A stretch of 22,187 nt of DNA from contig NC_087064.1 in the NCBI RefSeq assembly GCF_963678635.1, forward strand, positions 870,001-892,187, given 5' to 3'. Made by a program: the position numbers and the translations under genes. How positions within the stretch are numbered: position 1 is the first letter of the stretch; every line of letters begins with the position of its first letter. This DNA comes from Symsagittifera roscoffensis. Lineage: Eukaryota; Xenacoelomorpha; Acoela; Convolutidae. A model generated the notes under the pieces. The model was given only the letters and a program-made list of their open reading frames with translations. It was not told the origin of the DNA and did no database searches. This document shows positions 11,817 through 19,365 of the stretch, in pieces.

Positions 11817-12061
11817 CGCAGTAAGTATTTTGTGCGTGTTTTTTGGGAATCAGTTAACCAGTTTACCTGAGCTTCGAAAGTTCTGTCCAGTCTCGAAGGA
11901 AGGCGAGATAAAAAAAAATAACAATTGAGAAACAAAAGGCCATATAAAAAAAGGATCGGCTAGTTTGAAAAAGGACGGGGGTGATAACGAGTTAAAATAG
12001 CATGGAACCATCCGTACCAAAGCATTGGTAAAAGGCAGTAGCTTGCTCGCATGTCCGCTTC

Positions 12062-12076
12062 TCCCCCCCCCCCCCC
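12062..12076. repeat. Poly-C tract
   Basis: A homopolymer of about 15 C. Its length is likely polymorphic and error-prone in sequencing. Confidence 0.8.
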
Positions 12077-12218
12077 GTCCCCGGTGTTTAGATTTGACAG
12101 GCAGGACGCGACCTGGGGTTAATCGTTTTCCGCTTAATCTACTGTAACGAACTGTCGCCTGCTACCTGTTAACACATGCATGTTTTTGTGATAATATGCC
12201 TCTAGTCTATCTACCAAC

Positions 12219-12391
12219 CCGTTCACAACTGTTAGCTATCACAGCTAGCTCCCCCGACATTTGTTCACACTCCACCCTCGCACTTGGCCAATCCAGGTGA
12301 GACTGAGAGTTGTGTTGGCAGAACTCATAAGGTGACGCCACACACTGTTCAAGAGAAAACTCCCCCGCTGCACATGCTTTGACTGTTTGTG
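12219..12391 (-). CDS. Exon: N-terminal part of a C-type lectin domain
   Basis: The minus-strand frame encodes FSLEQCVASPYEFC, then LDWPSARVECEQMSGELAVI and ANSCER. The W-x-x-A-x-x-x-C-x-x-x-x-G-x-L-A-x-I pattern is the classic first half of a C-type lectin domain, with the Cys before it a candidate disulfide partner. The best acceptor is GGTGTTTCAG|CACAAAC at 12392/12391 (alternative TTGAACAG|TGTG at 12345/12344). The donor is GAACGG|GTTGGT at 12219/12218, or TTG|GTAGAT four bases later. With the first choices the exon is 173 nt, starting in phase 1 and ending in phase 0, which matches the neighbouring exons on both sides. The intron to the next lectin exon is about 490 nt. Such modules act outside the cell, often in carbohydrate binding, but the binding motif lies in the missing exon, so ligand specificity cannot be judged. 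Confidence 0.78.
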
Positions 12392-12559
12392 CTGAAACAC
12401 CACTTAGTCGGTTTAAAATTTCAGCGTGAAAAAAAAGAGAATGCTCGTATATCAGGCCGAAGCACTGAATGTAGCGACTGCATTCTAGGCCAATAAAATT
12501 GCTTTCTTTTTGGAGAACACCCGCATTGAGATTCCCTGGATAAAAATTGATCAAATTTT

Positions 12560-12730
12560 AGTTTTATTATCAGTCTATAAACGTGAAAATATATTGATTA
12601 TAATCGATTAGAAATTGATTATATTGCTATTATTTAAAAACGGATTAAAATCCATTGCAAGTCAATTATAATCGATAATTTTTCATTTTTGTAGATAAAG
12701 ACAATAAAACTCCATTATAATCGATTTTTT
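12560..12730. repeat. AT-rich palindromic repeat tract (TAATCGATTA family)
   Basis: Several copies of TATAATCGATTA, AATTGATTATA and TATAATCGAT occur close together. They resemble the interior of the element at 15739-16588. No terminal repeat is visible, so it is a fragment or a decayed relative. Confidence 0.55.
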
Positions 12731-12924
12731 TTCCTTTTTATTGAGATGCGAACTTCAACGCACATCAAGTGTTTCTACGTTATAAACTTAAGTTGGTTAC
12801 TTGTTCGGTTTCATTTTTTTTTCTGCGCAACATGTTACTGTTGTTACTTGCTACGATTCTTGTTACTGTTTTTATGTTACCCACTTTCCTAATTTTGTTA
12901 GTTTCAACAATTTTCTTGAACCAA

Positions 12925-13150
12925 TCCTCCTCCCCACACAACCATCCAACCATCTGAACCAGTCCCCCACCTGAACCCCCCATCTGAACGAACCCCAACC
13001 CCCGCCAGAACCAATCCGGGTTCATATGGGGGTTAGGTAGGGGGTTGGCTTAGGTGAGGAGAGGGGTTTAACTCCGGCATGTGGGTTGGTTCTGGCGGGG
13101 GGTTTGGGCGGAGGTTGTTTCAGATGGGGGTAGGGATATGGGGGGTAGGT
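12925..13150. repeat. Long imperfect palindrome with C-rich left arm and G-rich right arm
   Basis: CCCCCATCTGAACGAACC (from 12976) pairs with GGTTGTTTCAGATGGGGG (ending 13130). Further in, CCCGCCAGAACCAATCC (to about 13017) pairs with GGGTTGGTTCTGGCGGG (from 13083). The centre is about 65 nt. Base composition switches sharply from C-rich to G-rich on one strand, giving both hairpin and G-quadruplex potential. Flanks are AT-rich. Confidence 0.75.
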
Positions 13151-13389
13151 TGAGTCAACTAAATTAAATTTAGTGTAAAAGGCCTCAATAAGCGATACCA
13201 GCTGGAGAATAAGAATTCAAAAGTACTCGGGAAGCTAACTGATTTCTGATTTTTTTTTAATAAATGATTTCAGCTCAAAATCTTTTATTTATTAAGAAGC
13301 ATGTTAGAACGCACTCCCACTACCATCCGGAACAATTTGTGGAGTCCATAAACAAATGATAATATATGTGCTTAAACAACTTAAGCCCT

Positions 13390-13500
13390 TGTGGAATCCG
13401 CAACTGCAAGTGGAATCCGCAAATTGTAAGCGGATTCCCGCATAAAATTACGGAACCCACTTACATTTGCGGAATCCGTTTACATTTTCGGAATCCGGAA
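13390..13500. repeat. Minisatellite with GGAATCC core, 19-20 bp period
   Basis: Six degenerate units start near 13391, 13410, 13430, 13450, 13469 and 13488, each with GTGGAATCCGCAA or a variant (GCGGATTCC, ACGGAACCC, GCGGAATCC, TCGGAATCC). A weaker relative, GAATCCGCAA, follows near 13526. Confidence 0.7.
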
Positions 13501-13689
13501 CAATTACCTATAATCGATCCTTTCAGAATCCGCAACAAAAGTAATGTGCTGACAAAACTTACGTTACAAATATCTGTGCGCGGAAACTACGGAAATTTTG
13601 TAAATGGAATTCTCATTGATTTTGGAACAAATTTAAACAATTATCTCTGGAATCCTGGAACGTACAGACAAAAAATTGTGCGCCTATCC

Positions 13690-13986
13690 AAGTGCACAGT
13701 TTGGCCTCATAATGTCACTGACCCTAACTTTTTGGTAAAGTCGCTGTTGGCGCCTATATATACTAGCTTTGAAGGGAGGAGCGCGCGCCAAAAAACAGCA
13801 GTTTTGGTCAAAACCTTACAAAAAGGCCCCTATTTTGAAACAATTTTCACATAAATTTGCCTGAGGCGTAGAAAAATCATGCAAGATAGGATGTTATTAG
13901 TGTTTTGCGATGGGTCTTGATTCAGTTGAGCCGAACTAAAAAAAAGCGACAAAATGCCACTCGATAAAATCTTAGAAGCGTTCCTG
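13690..13986 (+). mobile_element. hAT-like miniature element, 5'-truncated copy 1
   Basis: It shares ordered landmarks with the full copy at 17121-17522: GCGCCTATATATACTA..., TTTGAAGGGAGGAGCGCGCGCC, TTTTGGTCAAAA, ATTTGCCTGAGGCG, AAAAAAAAGCGACAAAAT and a decayed right end AGAAGCGTTCCTG. The left terminal region is missing. An open frame runs through it by chance. Confidence 0.65.
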
Positions 13987-14224
13987 AGAGACGAGGTTAA
14001 TTGATCATAATTAAACAGTTTTTTTGCTCTTTATGAAACTAAATCACTAAATCCAAGGTCACGAATTTAAAAAAAAAAGAAGTCCCGTGGCTTAGGTAAA
14101 AGCGACATGCACTTTTTTCGTGTTCGCATTTCGTGTTTTTATTTTTAAATCTTAAGCAGAAGCAAAAAGTTAGCATCTCATTTTTGCAGAAACTTGTTTG
14201 TGTTTTTGCAAAAAATTTTTTACT

Positions 14225-14265
14225 TACTCATAAAAATTTATGAGCTATAACTCATAGCTCGTACG
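14225..14265. repeat. Small nested palindromes
   Basis: CTCATAAAAATTTATGAG is a near-perfect palindrome and overlaps GAGCTAT-AACTC-ATAGCTC, a 7-bp stem. The two folds compete for the shared bases. It lies in the intron between the CUB and lectin exons. Confidence 0.5.
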
Positions 14266-14421
14266 TTAGATTATTTCGCTCAAAATTTTAACAGTATAAG
14301 CTTTTAGAATATTTGAAATTATATGGCAAAAAATTTGTAGGAAATATTCTTCTTTATGGATAAAAAAAATGAGAGAAGAGAACTTTTAAATTAACTTCGT
14401 AAGAAATTGCTTGAGACGAAC

Positions 14422-14665
14422 CTTTGGCGTAGTTGACTTGGATGCCTCGATATGGAGAAAGAGAGGAGCTCCTTACTGTCAATGCCACCATGATGAAACC
14501 ACGGGAAGAGGATATGGGAGCGGCGGGATACATGAGTTCGCAGAAGGACTTCACAGACGAGGTCGAATTGTCCGATCGCATGACAACTTCAACGTGAAGA
14601 GAGTCGGGGTCTCCTTGGGGATCGATGGCGGAGTAGTTTGGATTTTCAGAAATGGAAACCAAGTC
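14422..14665 (-). CDS. Exon: C-terminal part of a CUB domain
   Basis: The minus-strand frame starting GAC TTG GTT encodes NPNYSAIDPQGDPDSLHVEV, then SVKSFCELMYPAAPISSS, GFIMVALTV and SPYRGIQVNYAK. The order D-S-L-x-V-x-V, F-C, P-x-P-I-S-S-S, hydrophobic strand, Y-R-G-x-Q-x-x-Y is the signature of the second half of a CUB domain. The Cys that usually precedes the D-x-L motif is not seen, so the domain is atypical. The acceptor is GATGTAGGTGCCAG|GAC at 14666/14665, behind a T-rich tract (GATGTAG|GTGCC seven bases earlier is the alternative). The donor is GCCAAAG|GTTCGT at 14422/14421, phase 1. The exon is 244 nt. CUB domains are extracellular protein or carbohydrate interaction modules and are often found with lectin domains. 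The opposite strand also has an open frame, but it shows no family pattern. Confidence 0.72.
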
Positions 14666-15124
14666 CTGGCACCTACATCGACAAAAACAAACTAATTTAA
14701 ACTAAACTAATTTAAACTAAATCATAAATGAATGGAAAGTGAAAAGAAGGGAGCAGCTGGTGCCCTACGAATCTGCTGAAGCCTCTAAATATTGCTGAAA
14801 AATGAAATTAACGGCAGTTTTTTTATTTTTAATTCCAAAGATTTTTTCCCTATAAGTCGAGTATGTAGATTTTTTCACATCTAAAAGCATGCATGATCTA
14901 GATATATTATTAAGAGCAGATTTCCGAAAAACAAGAATTCGCCAAGAAACAAATTATGAGACATGTGCCGAAAACTTTCATTTGTGAGCTATTTTAGGAA
15001 GCTGTTGTCTATTTTTCGAGGTGCCACGAGAAAAGACAGAGGAGTAATTTTAAAAGCTAATTCATTGCACATGGTTTATTTGGAATTTGGCAGTTTGCTC
15101 TTGCCTGTCTCCGTTTGCCCTCAC
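14666..15124 (-). other. Intron inside the CUB domain
   Basis: About 460 nt of AT-rich sequence separate the two CUB half-exons. Apart from the small tandem duplication near its end, I see nothing recognisable in it. Confidence 0.55.
14689..14718. repeat. 15-bp tandem duplication next to a splice acceptor
   Basis: AAACTAATTTAAACT occurs twice in a row. On the minus strand it lies just upstream of the T-rich tract before the CUB exon acceptor, where the branch point is expected. Confidence 0.6.
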
Positions 15125-15198
15125 TGACAGGACTGGGTTGAAGTGCAGCTGGATGAGTGCTGATGACTCATGCTCAGTCCACACCTTCCAGCAGTAGA
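15125..15198 (-). CDS. Exon: N-terminal half of a CUB domain (short)
   Basis: The minus-strand frame encodes YCWKVWTEHESSALIQLHFN and PVLS. C-x(0-1)-W-x-V followed by I-x-L-x-F is the usual centre of a CUB domain. The acceptor is very good: a long pyrimidine tract (15240 to 15200) ending TTTACACACAG|TC. The donor is CTGTCA|GTGAGG at 15125/15124. The exon is 74 nt, starting in phase 1 and ending in phase 0, and joins the next CUB exon in phase. The exon with the first CUB strands should lie upstream (higher coordinates) but was not found with confidence. This exon is too short for simple open-reading-frame scans. Confidence 0.65.
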
Positions 15199-15738
15199 CT
15201 GTGTGTAAAGGAGGGTGGGCGGAGGAGTCAGAGGGGAAGAAGTCGATCGTCTGCCATTGGTCAGTTGCAGTCTAACAAACGGCAGTCACCCTATGTTACT
15301 CAGTCTAAGCTAGCCGGGCTGAGGTGATCGAGTTATTTTCGAGCGACTCCACCAAAACTGTTGTAAACGACGCAACCCAATCATAATTACACTCAGGATT
15401 TCCAAGGTTTATCTTTAAGGGGACTTTATGTGGATTTGACGAACTAGTCTTTTTTGAGTTTCTGTCACAATTGGACAATGTGCAATAGAAAATCAAACTA
15501 ACTCCATCGGGGAATGGGGGAGGAGGTAAAGAGTCTTGATTTGATGCGAAAAGACGGGGTCGGATCTACCCGGGTTAAACTCAAAGCAAAACTCAGCAAA
15601 ACTGGTACCAAAAACAATCAGTGTTGATTTATAGAATGGAATCGACGAATGTGTGTCGGTTAACCATTAATTGTGTAGTTTGATTTGCATTTACTTTGCA
15701 CCCGAATGCACACTAATATCCTCACATGCATATCGCTA
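15199..15738. other. Region upstream of the CUB exon, mostly unassigned
   Basis: A minus-strand open frame at 15305-15496 contains NPECNYDWVASF, which could be a piece of another extracellular module, but its possible splice sites do not match the phase of the next exon. The rest shows no recognisable feature. A CCAAT sequence (plus-strand ATTGG at 15257) is present without any other promoter sign. Confidence 0.3.
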
Positions 15739-16588
15739 CCCGTATCCAAGTTTAGGCGTAAATAATCGATTATAACGGATTTTTATGATGATTTTTTGAC
15801 AATTATAATTGAATATGATTACCAAAATTAGGTGGTTAAAGGATTTATAATTGGATATAATCGTGATATTTTCCAAGAGATTGTAATCTCTTATAATCGA
15901 TTATAATTGATAATAGTTTTTTTTTAAAAAAAACCCTTAGAATCAATTATAATCGATTCCAATTGAGTATAATCTCTTTTTTTGCCAAAGTTTCGTCAAT
16001 TCAAAACATTAATCGAGTTATATCTTATGGGTTATTATTTTTGTGTCAATAAATAAATCTCTACCAGAGAGATCTCTTGAACACTTTGGAATCAATCCTG
16101 AAACTAAATCATTTTGCTGATGTATTGGTGGTTAAAAAGCTGAAAAATATGCATCATAAAACAATTACAATGGTGAAGAAATAAAAAAAAAACCTTATAA
16201 ATTTGAAGTGATTGAAAAACTTTTTAAAAAATTCATTTTTCATAGGAACCAACGTCCACAAAAATTTAAAAATAAAAACAATTTAGATTCAACTTCGAAG
16301 ACAAAATGGTCATAATCAATTCTAATCGATTATAATAGATTTTTAGTGCAAAACTAATGAATTAGATATTTGAATTTTAAAAATAAATTATAATCAATTA
16401 TAATTGATTATAATTATATCGAAAAATGGACGAATAATTAATTGATTATATTCGATTATAATGGATTACAAATAGTTATAATTTGATCTTAAAAAGAAAG
16501 ATTATAATCGATTGTTTCTCAATTTTAGTAAGACTGGTACTAAAATCGTAATAAAAATCGATTGTTAACGCTTGAAAGTGGATGCGGG
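15739..16588. mobile_element. TA-flanked miniature element with terminal inverted repeats, rich in ATTATAATCGATTATAAT palindromes
   Basis: The left end CCCGTATCCAAGTTTAGGCG (from 15739) is the inverted counterpart of the right end, CGCTTGAAAGTGGATGCGGG (to 16588). Both continue inward into TAATCGATTATA-like sequence, and both are flanked by TA (15737-15738 and 16589-16590). The length is about 850 bp with no coding capacity. A TA target site suggests a Tc1/mariner-type non-autonomous element; this is inferred from flanks only. The interior is full of imperfect copies of the self-complementary ATTATAATCGATTATAAT, including near 15895, 16320, 16385, 16450 and 16500. Confidence 0.65.
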
Positions 16589-16590
16589 TA

Positions 16591-17112
16591 ACGCTTCCAA
16601 AAAGACGACTATTTTCAAAAGATTATTTGGCTTTTTTTCCACACGTTTTCCTCGCCTTTTAAAAAATCTTATTTTATGGTACTTTCACCAACTGAAATTG
16701 TTCTGCGATTTCTGCACAAGGAAATGTGATGCATTATGGTACGGTTTTAAGAAGTTTGACTATTTCTTTTCCAGAATTACCATCTAATTTTAAATTGCTT
16801 GCGCTAAATTTTGACAAAAACGGCATAATGTGATTGGGTTTGACCAACAATTAGCAAATTGGATGCCAATTTTTGTTCAGCCCAAAAATAAATCTAGGAT
16901 ATATCCTGAAAAAATTGTACTAATAACAAATCTGCTGGTCTTTGAAACTTTCTGCTCTATGAGCTAACTTTTGCTAATTATGCCTCACTCTGCTGATAGC
17001 AGAAATTTACTGGGCCTGGATGCTATGTATAAAAACATGATCAGAAATGATAAGATATTCAGCATGCAAACTTTGTTTATACAATAAAAACGTTAAGTTC
17101 AGTTTTCGTAGA
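16591..17112. other. Non-coding AT-rich stretch
   Basis: The open frame at 16572-16787 (plus strand) begins inside the terminal repeat of the neighbouring element and shows no family pattern. Nothing else can be supported here. Confidence 0.4.
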
Positions 17113-17120
17113 ATTGAATA

Positions 17121-17522
17121 GAGTAGCGGATTTAAGGAGGGGGGGGGGGGCGGACGCCCTTTTTCCCATCAGGGATTCGACCCCCTGCCAACCCAAAAGG
17201 TCCCCCCTTGTACTATTTTGAGATATATATTTTTGGCTGACTGACCTTAAAATTTTTAAAGGCGACTTCTGCGCTAGTTCATACTAATTTTGTGGGGGAA
17301 CGCGCGCCGAAAAAAAACGCGATTTTTGGTCGAAATTTTACAAAAAATGCTTAAAAACGCCTTTTTTGGCCTTTTTTAAAAATTTGCCTGCTGCGCACAA
17401 AAGTTTCTCAGATTAGGGTCTCTATAGCGATTTGGGAGAGCTCAGAAAATCTATTTGGTCGACCTAAAAAAAAGCTTGACAAAATCCGCCCCCCCCTCGA
17501 GAAATTCCTAGATCCGCGCCTG
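17121..17522 (+). mobile_element. hAT-like miniature element, complete copy 2, with 8-bp target duplication
   Basis: The left end GAGTAGCGGATTTAAGG followed by a G-run is the inverted match of the right end, which reads CCTAGATCCGCGCCTG after a C-run. The flanks are ATTGAATA (17113-17120) and GTTGAATA (17523-17530), an 8-bp duplication differing at one base, as expected for hAT transposons. CAG-type ends (GAG...CTG here) with GGCGGAT also fit hAT. The element is 402 bp and non-coding. It includes GATTCGACCCC, AACGCGCGCC, TTTGGTCGAAATTT and GGTCGACC landmarks seen in the other copies. Confidence 0.75.
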
Positions 17523-17659
17523 GTTGAATATCAATTTTTGCGCGGCGGCAGTCAAAGCAAAAGAGCGTAATAGTTGAAGCCGCATATTATAAATACCAAA
17601 AAAAAATTTCATTGTAAGTTGAATTTCATTTTAACCGAATAAGCGAGTATGAAACTGGG

Positions 17660-17806
17660 ACCAAGTGAACAATCTCCCTCCTAAATCAAACTAGGAAGAG
17701 CGTTCACTTGGTTAAAAGTAATATTTTTCATCCATTTAGATTTGAGCATGGTACATGCAGGCCTTACTGCTTGAATTTGCACGTTATCTTAGGGGGAGGT
17801 TGTTCA
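17660..17806. repeat. Two overlapping inverted repeats sharing one arm
   Basis: ACCAAGTGAAC (17660-17670) pairs perfectly with GTTCACTTGGT (17702-17712). The overlapping TGAACAATCTCCCTCCTAA (17666-17684) pairs, with few mismatches, with TTAGGGGGAGGTTGTTCA (17789-17806). The two stems cannot form at the same time. Flanks on both sides show no coding sequence. Confidence 0.55.
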
Positions 17807-17812
17807 TATGGG

Positions 17813-18140
17813 CGGGAAACTAAACGGGCTATAAAGTGATGGAGAATTGATCCTTGTTTTTAACGAGGACAATTTATTTTTTAATTGACCAAATTTGTAA
17901 TCTTTAAAATTTGAATACAGAAAAATAGAAACTGATTGGTTGAAATTAAAACGATTTCAAGCAAAAAAAAAATAATTCAAAGGATTATTTTTGTTGATGA
18001 AAATAATGTCTATTTCATAATTTTAGTTACTGTATGCAATAGTCTGCAAATATCGAAACCATAATGAACACGTTCATCGCCATGATCACAACTCTTTGGA
18101 TTTGAAAAGACTACATATTCTTCGTAGAAAGTTTGAGGAA
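17813..18140. other. Non-coding AT-rich stretch
   Basis: No open frame of note, no tandem repeat and no recognised element was seen here. Confidence 0.4.
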
Positions 18141-18154
18141 ATTGAAATCGATTA

Positions 18155-18228
18155 TAATTTTATGGACACTGACTATGAAATGACAGTATAATGACAGTCT
18201 ATTTTAATAGTCAGTGTCCATAAAATTA
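18155..18228. repeat. Perfect 22-bp inverted repeat (hairpin) with 30-nt loop
   Basis: TAATTTTATGGACACTGACT plus AT (18155-18176) is exactly complementary to 18207-18228. The loop contains ATGACAGT twice. A perfect stem in otherwise degenerate AT-rich DNA suggests a recent palindromic miniature element or a conserved hairpin; no target duplication was recognised. Confidence 0.8.
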
Positions 18229-18235
18229 CAAAAGT

Positions 18236-18380
18236 AATAGTTTAGAATCCATTAAAAATGGATTATATTCCTAATGCATTTTAAATAATAAAATCCATTA
18301 TAATTAATTATAATCCATTATAATCGGTGAGGTTTGCAAATTTGATGAAGTTTGCAAATTTATAATCGGTGAGGTTTTTG
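18236..18380. repeat. AT-rich TAATCCATTATAAT tract with a 41-bp local duplication
   Basis: Repeated ATTATAATCCATTATAATCGG-like pieces resemble the interior of the 15739-16588 element. TATAATCGGTGAGGTTT occurs at 18320 and 18361, and GTTTGCAAATTT occurs twice between them. Confidence 0.55.
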
Positions 18381-18574
18381 GTGAGTTTTGCAAATTTTTC
18401 AAGTTATATCACTTCCTGGTTAGGGCAGTTGCCACAGAGTACGTTTCCTAAACTTAAATTTTTCACATAAGGTTTTATACATTTAAATTTCTCTATTTTT
18501 TCAACTTGGCAATTTAACATTTTATTTAACTGTTATTTTTTCACCATCACCATCATAAAAAATTACTATTAACC

Positions 18575-18865
18575 AACTACCACCACCCCCCCCCCCCACC
18601 TAGTGCCCCTACCCCGCACCGCCCATTACCCCTGAGACATACATAAACTGGTCCATCACCACTTCTAAAAACAACCCTTCTCCAACCCTCCGCCCCTGTT
18701 TAGGCCAACGCCACCGTACGGGGGGTGGCGGTTGCAGGTAACTGGACTGTTTATAAGCCCAAGTAGGGTTAAACAGGAGAGGGGTAAAATAGGGAGGGAT
18801 AAATTAGGGGTGGGGTGATAAACTTGGAATGGGGGAGTCGGTGGGGTAGGGAGTGGGTCAAATTT
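18575..18865. repeat. Second C-rich/G-rich imperfect palindrome
   Basis: The left arm is C-rich (poly-C near 18585-18598, then CCCCTACCCCGCACCGCCC). The centre is CAACGCCACC (18706-18715) pairing with GGTGGCGGTTG (18724-18734) with one extra base. The right arm is G-rich (GGGGTGGGGTG, GGTGGGGTAGGGAGTGGG). CCCCTGTTTA on the left also pairs with TTAAACAGGAGAGGGG on the right. It has the same architecture as the palindrome at 12925-13150. Confidence 0.65.
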
Positions 18866-18907
18866 TGTTTATGAACATGTTTGTTCGTGATCTAACTTAC
18901 ACAATTT

Positions 18908-19306
18908 TCGACCCCCTCAGGGATTCGACCCCTTGCCGACCCAAAGAGTCCCCCCTTTGATACTTTTTCAGAAATCCATTTTTGGCCGACCGACCCTAAA
19001 ATTTTTCTAAAGGCGCCTTTGGCGCCAATATATACTAACTTTGAGGGGGAGCGCGCGCCAAAAAAAAACGCGATTTTTTTGTCAACATTTTTCAAAAAGT
19101 GCCCAAAAACTGCTTTTTTGACTGTTTTTTCAAAAACTTCCCTGCGGCGCAGAAAATTTAGCCAAAATGCCAAAATAGGGGCAAAAGAGTGCTTTGAGAG
19201 AGCTCGAAAAATCAATTTGGTCGACCTAAAAAAAAAGGTCGTCAAAATTTTCGAATTTTTTTTGAGAATCCGCCCCCCCCTCGAGAAAATCATAGATCCG
19301 CCCCTG
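18908..19306 (+). mobile_element. hAT-like miniature element, copy 3, left end missing
   Basis: It matches copy 2 from GGGATTCGACCCC onward, including AAGGCGCC, GAGCGCGCGCC, TTTGGTCGACC, the C-run, and the well-preserved right terminus ATAGATCCGCCCCTG. Open frames on both strands (18892-19389 minus, 19019-19384 plus) run through it but are low-complexity and recur, decayed, in the other copies, so I treat them as non-coding. Confidence 0.7.
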
Positions 19307-19365
19307 GTTGGATGGGTCATGATCCGCCTCTGGTTGGATGGGTCGATTATATGGTTGGATGGGTC
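19307..19365. repeat. Three copies of GTTGGATGGGTC next to a transposon end
   Basis: The copies start at 19307, 19333 and 19354. Between the first two lies GATCCGCCTCTG, a second copy of the element's right terminus. This could be repeated insertion or excision at one target, or tandem duplication of the end plus flank. Confidence 0.7.

Larger units (their letters stand above)
11731..12218 (-). other. Intron between the two lectin exons
   Basis: This is non-coding sequence of about 490 nt between two halves of one domain. It contains a poly-C run (about 12062-12076) and a hairpin at 11763-11816. Short open frames on both strands here show no family resemblance. Confidence 0.6.
12392..14421 (-). 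other. Intron between the CUB and lectin exons, filled with repeats
   Basis: This stretch of about 2.0 kb holds AT-rich AATCGATTATAAT-type sequence (about 12560-12730), a C-rich/G-rich palindrome (12925-13150), a GGAATCC minisatellite (13390-13500), a hAT-like fragment (about 13690-13986) and small palindromes near 14230. No further exon is recognised. The open frames at 12769-12957 and 13366-13854 consist of low-complexity or repeat sequence. Confidence 0.6.

Noticed and set aside
11722-11928. Plus-strand frame and CGCA|GTAAGTATT donor-like site, considered as a spliced-leader RNA or small gene
   Set aside because: A hairpin and a T-run followed by GG are present, but no known leader sequence is recognised and the site lies inside an intron of the minus-strand gene.
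11699-11935. Minus-strand open frame overlapping the lectin exon in another frame
   Set aside because: The lectin signature is in a different frame (11730-11609); this frame shows nothing recognisable.
12769-12957. Hydrophobic small protein
   Set aside because: It arises from T-rich, low-complexity sequence next to the C-rich palindrome, with no supporting context.
13366-13854. Plus-strand 162-residue open frame as a gene
   Set aside because: It runs through the GGAATCC minisatellite and into a transposon fragment; there is no domain pattern.
14411-14695. Plus-strand open frame opposite the CUB exon
   Set aside because: No family pattern; the minus strand carries the CUB signature and good splice sites.
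15305-15496. Possible further exon (minus strand) with NPECNYDWVASF
   Set aside because: It has an extracellular flavour and a fair acceptor (TTGTGACAG at 15462), but the available donors do not give the phase needed by the exon at 15198, and no clear domain pattern could be completed.
17165-17190. GATTCGACCCC as a Pol III B box, making the repeat family a tRNA-derived SINE
   Set aside because: No matching A box at the expected distance and no poly-A tail; terminal inverted repeats and an 8-bp target duplication fit a DNA transposon better.
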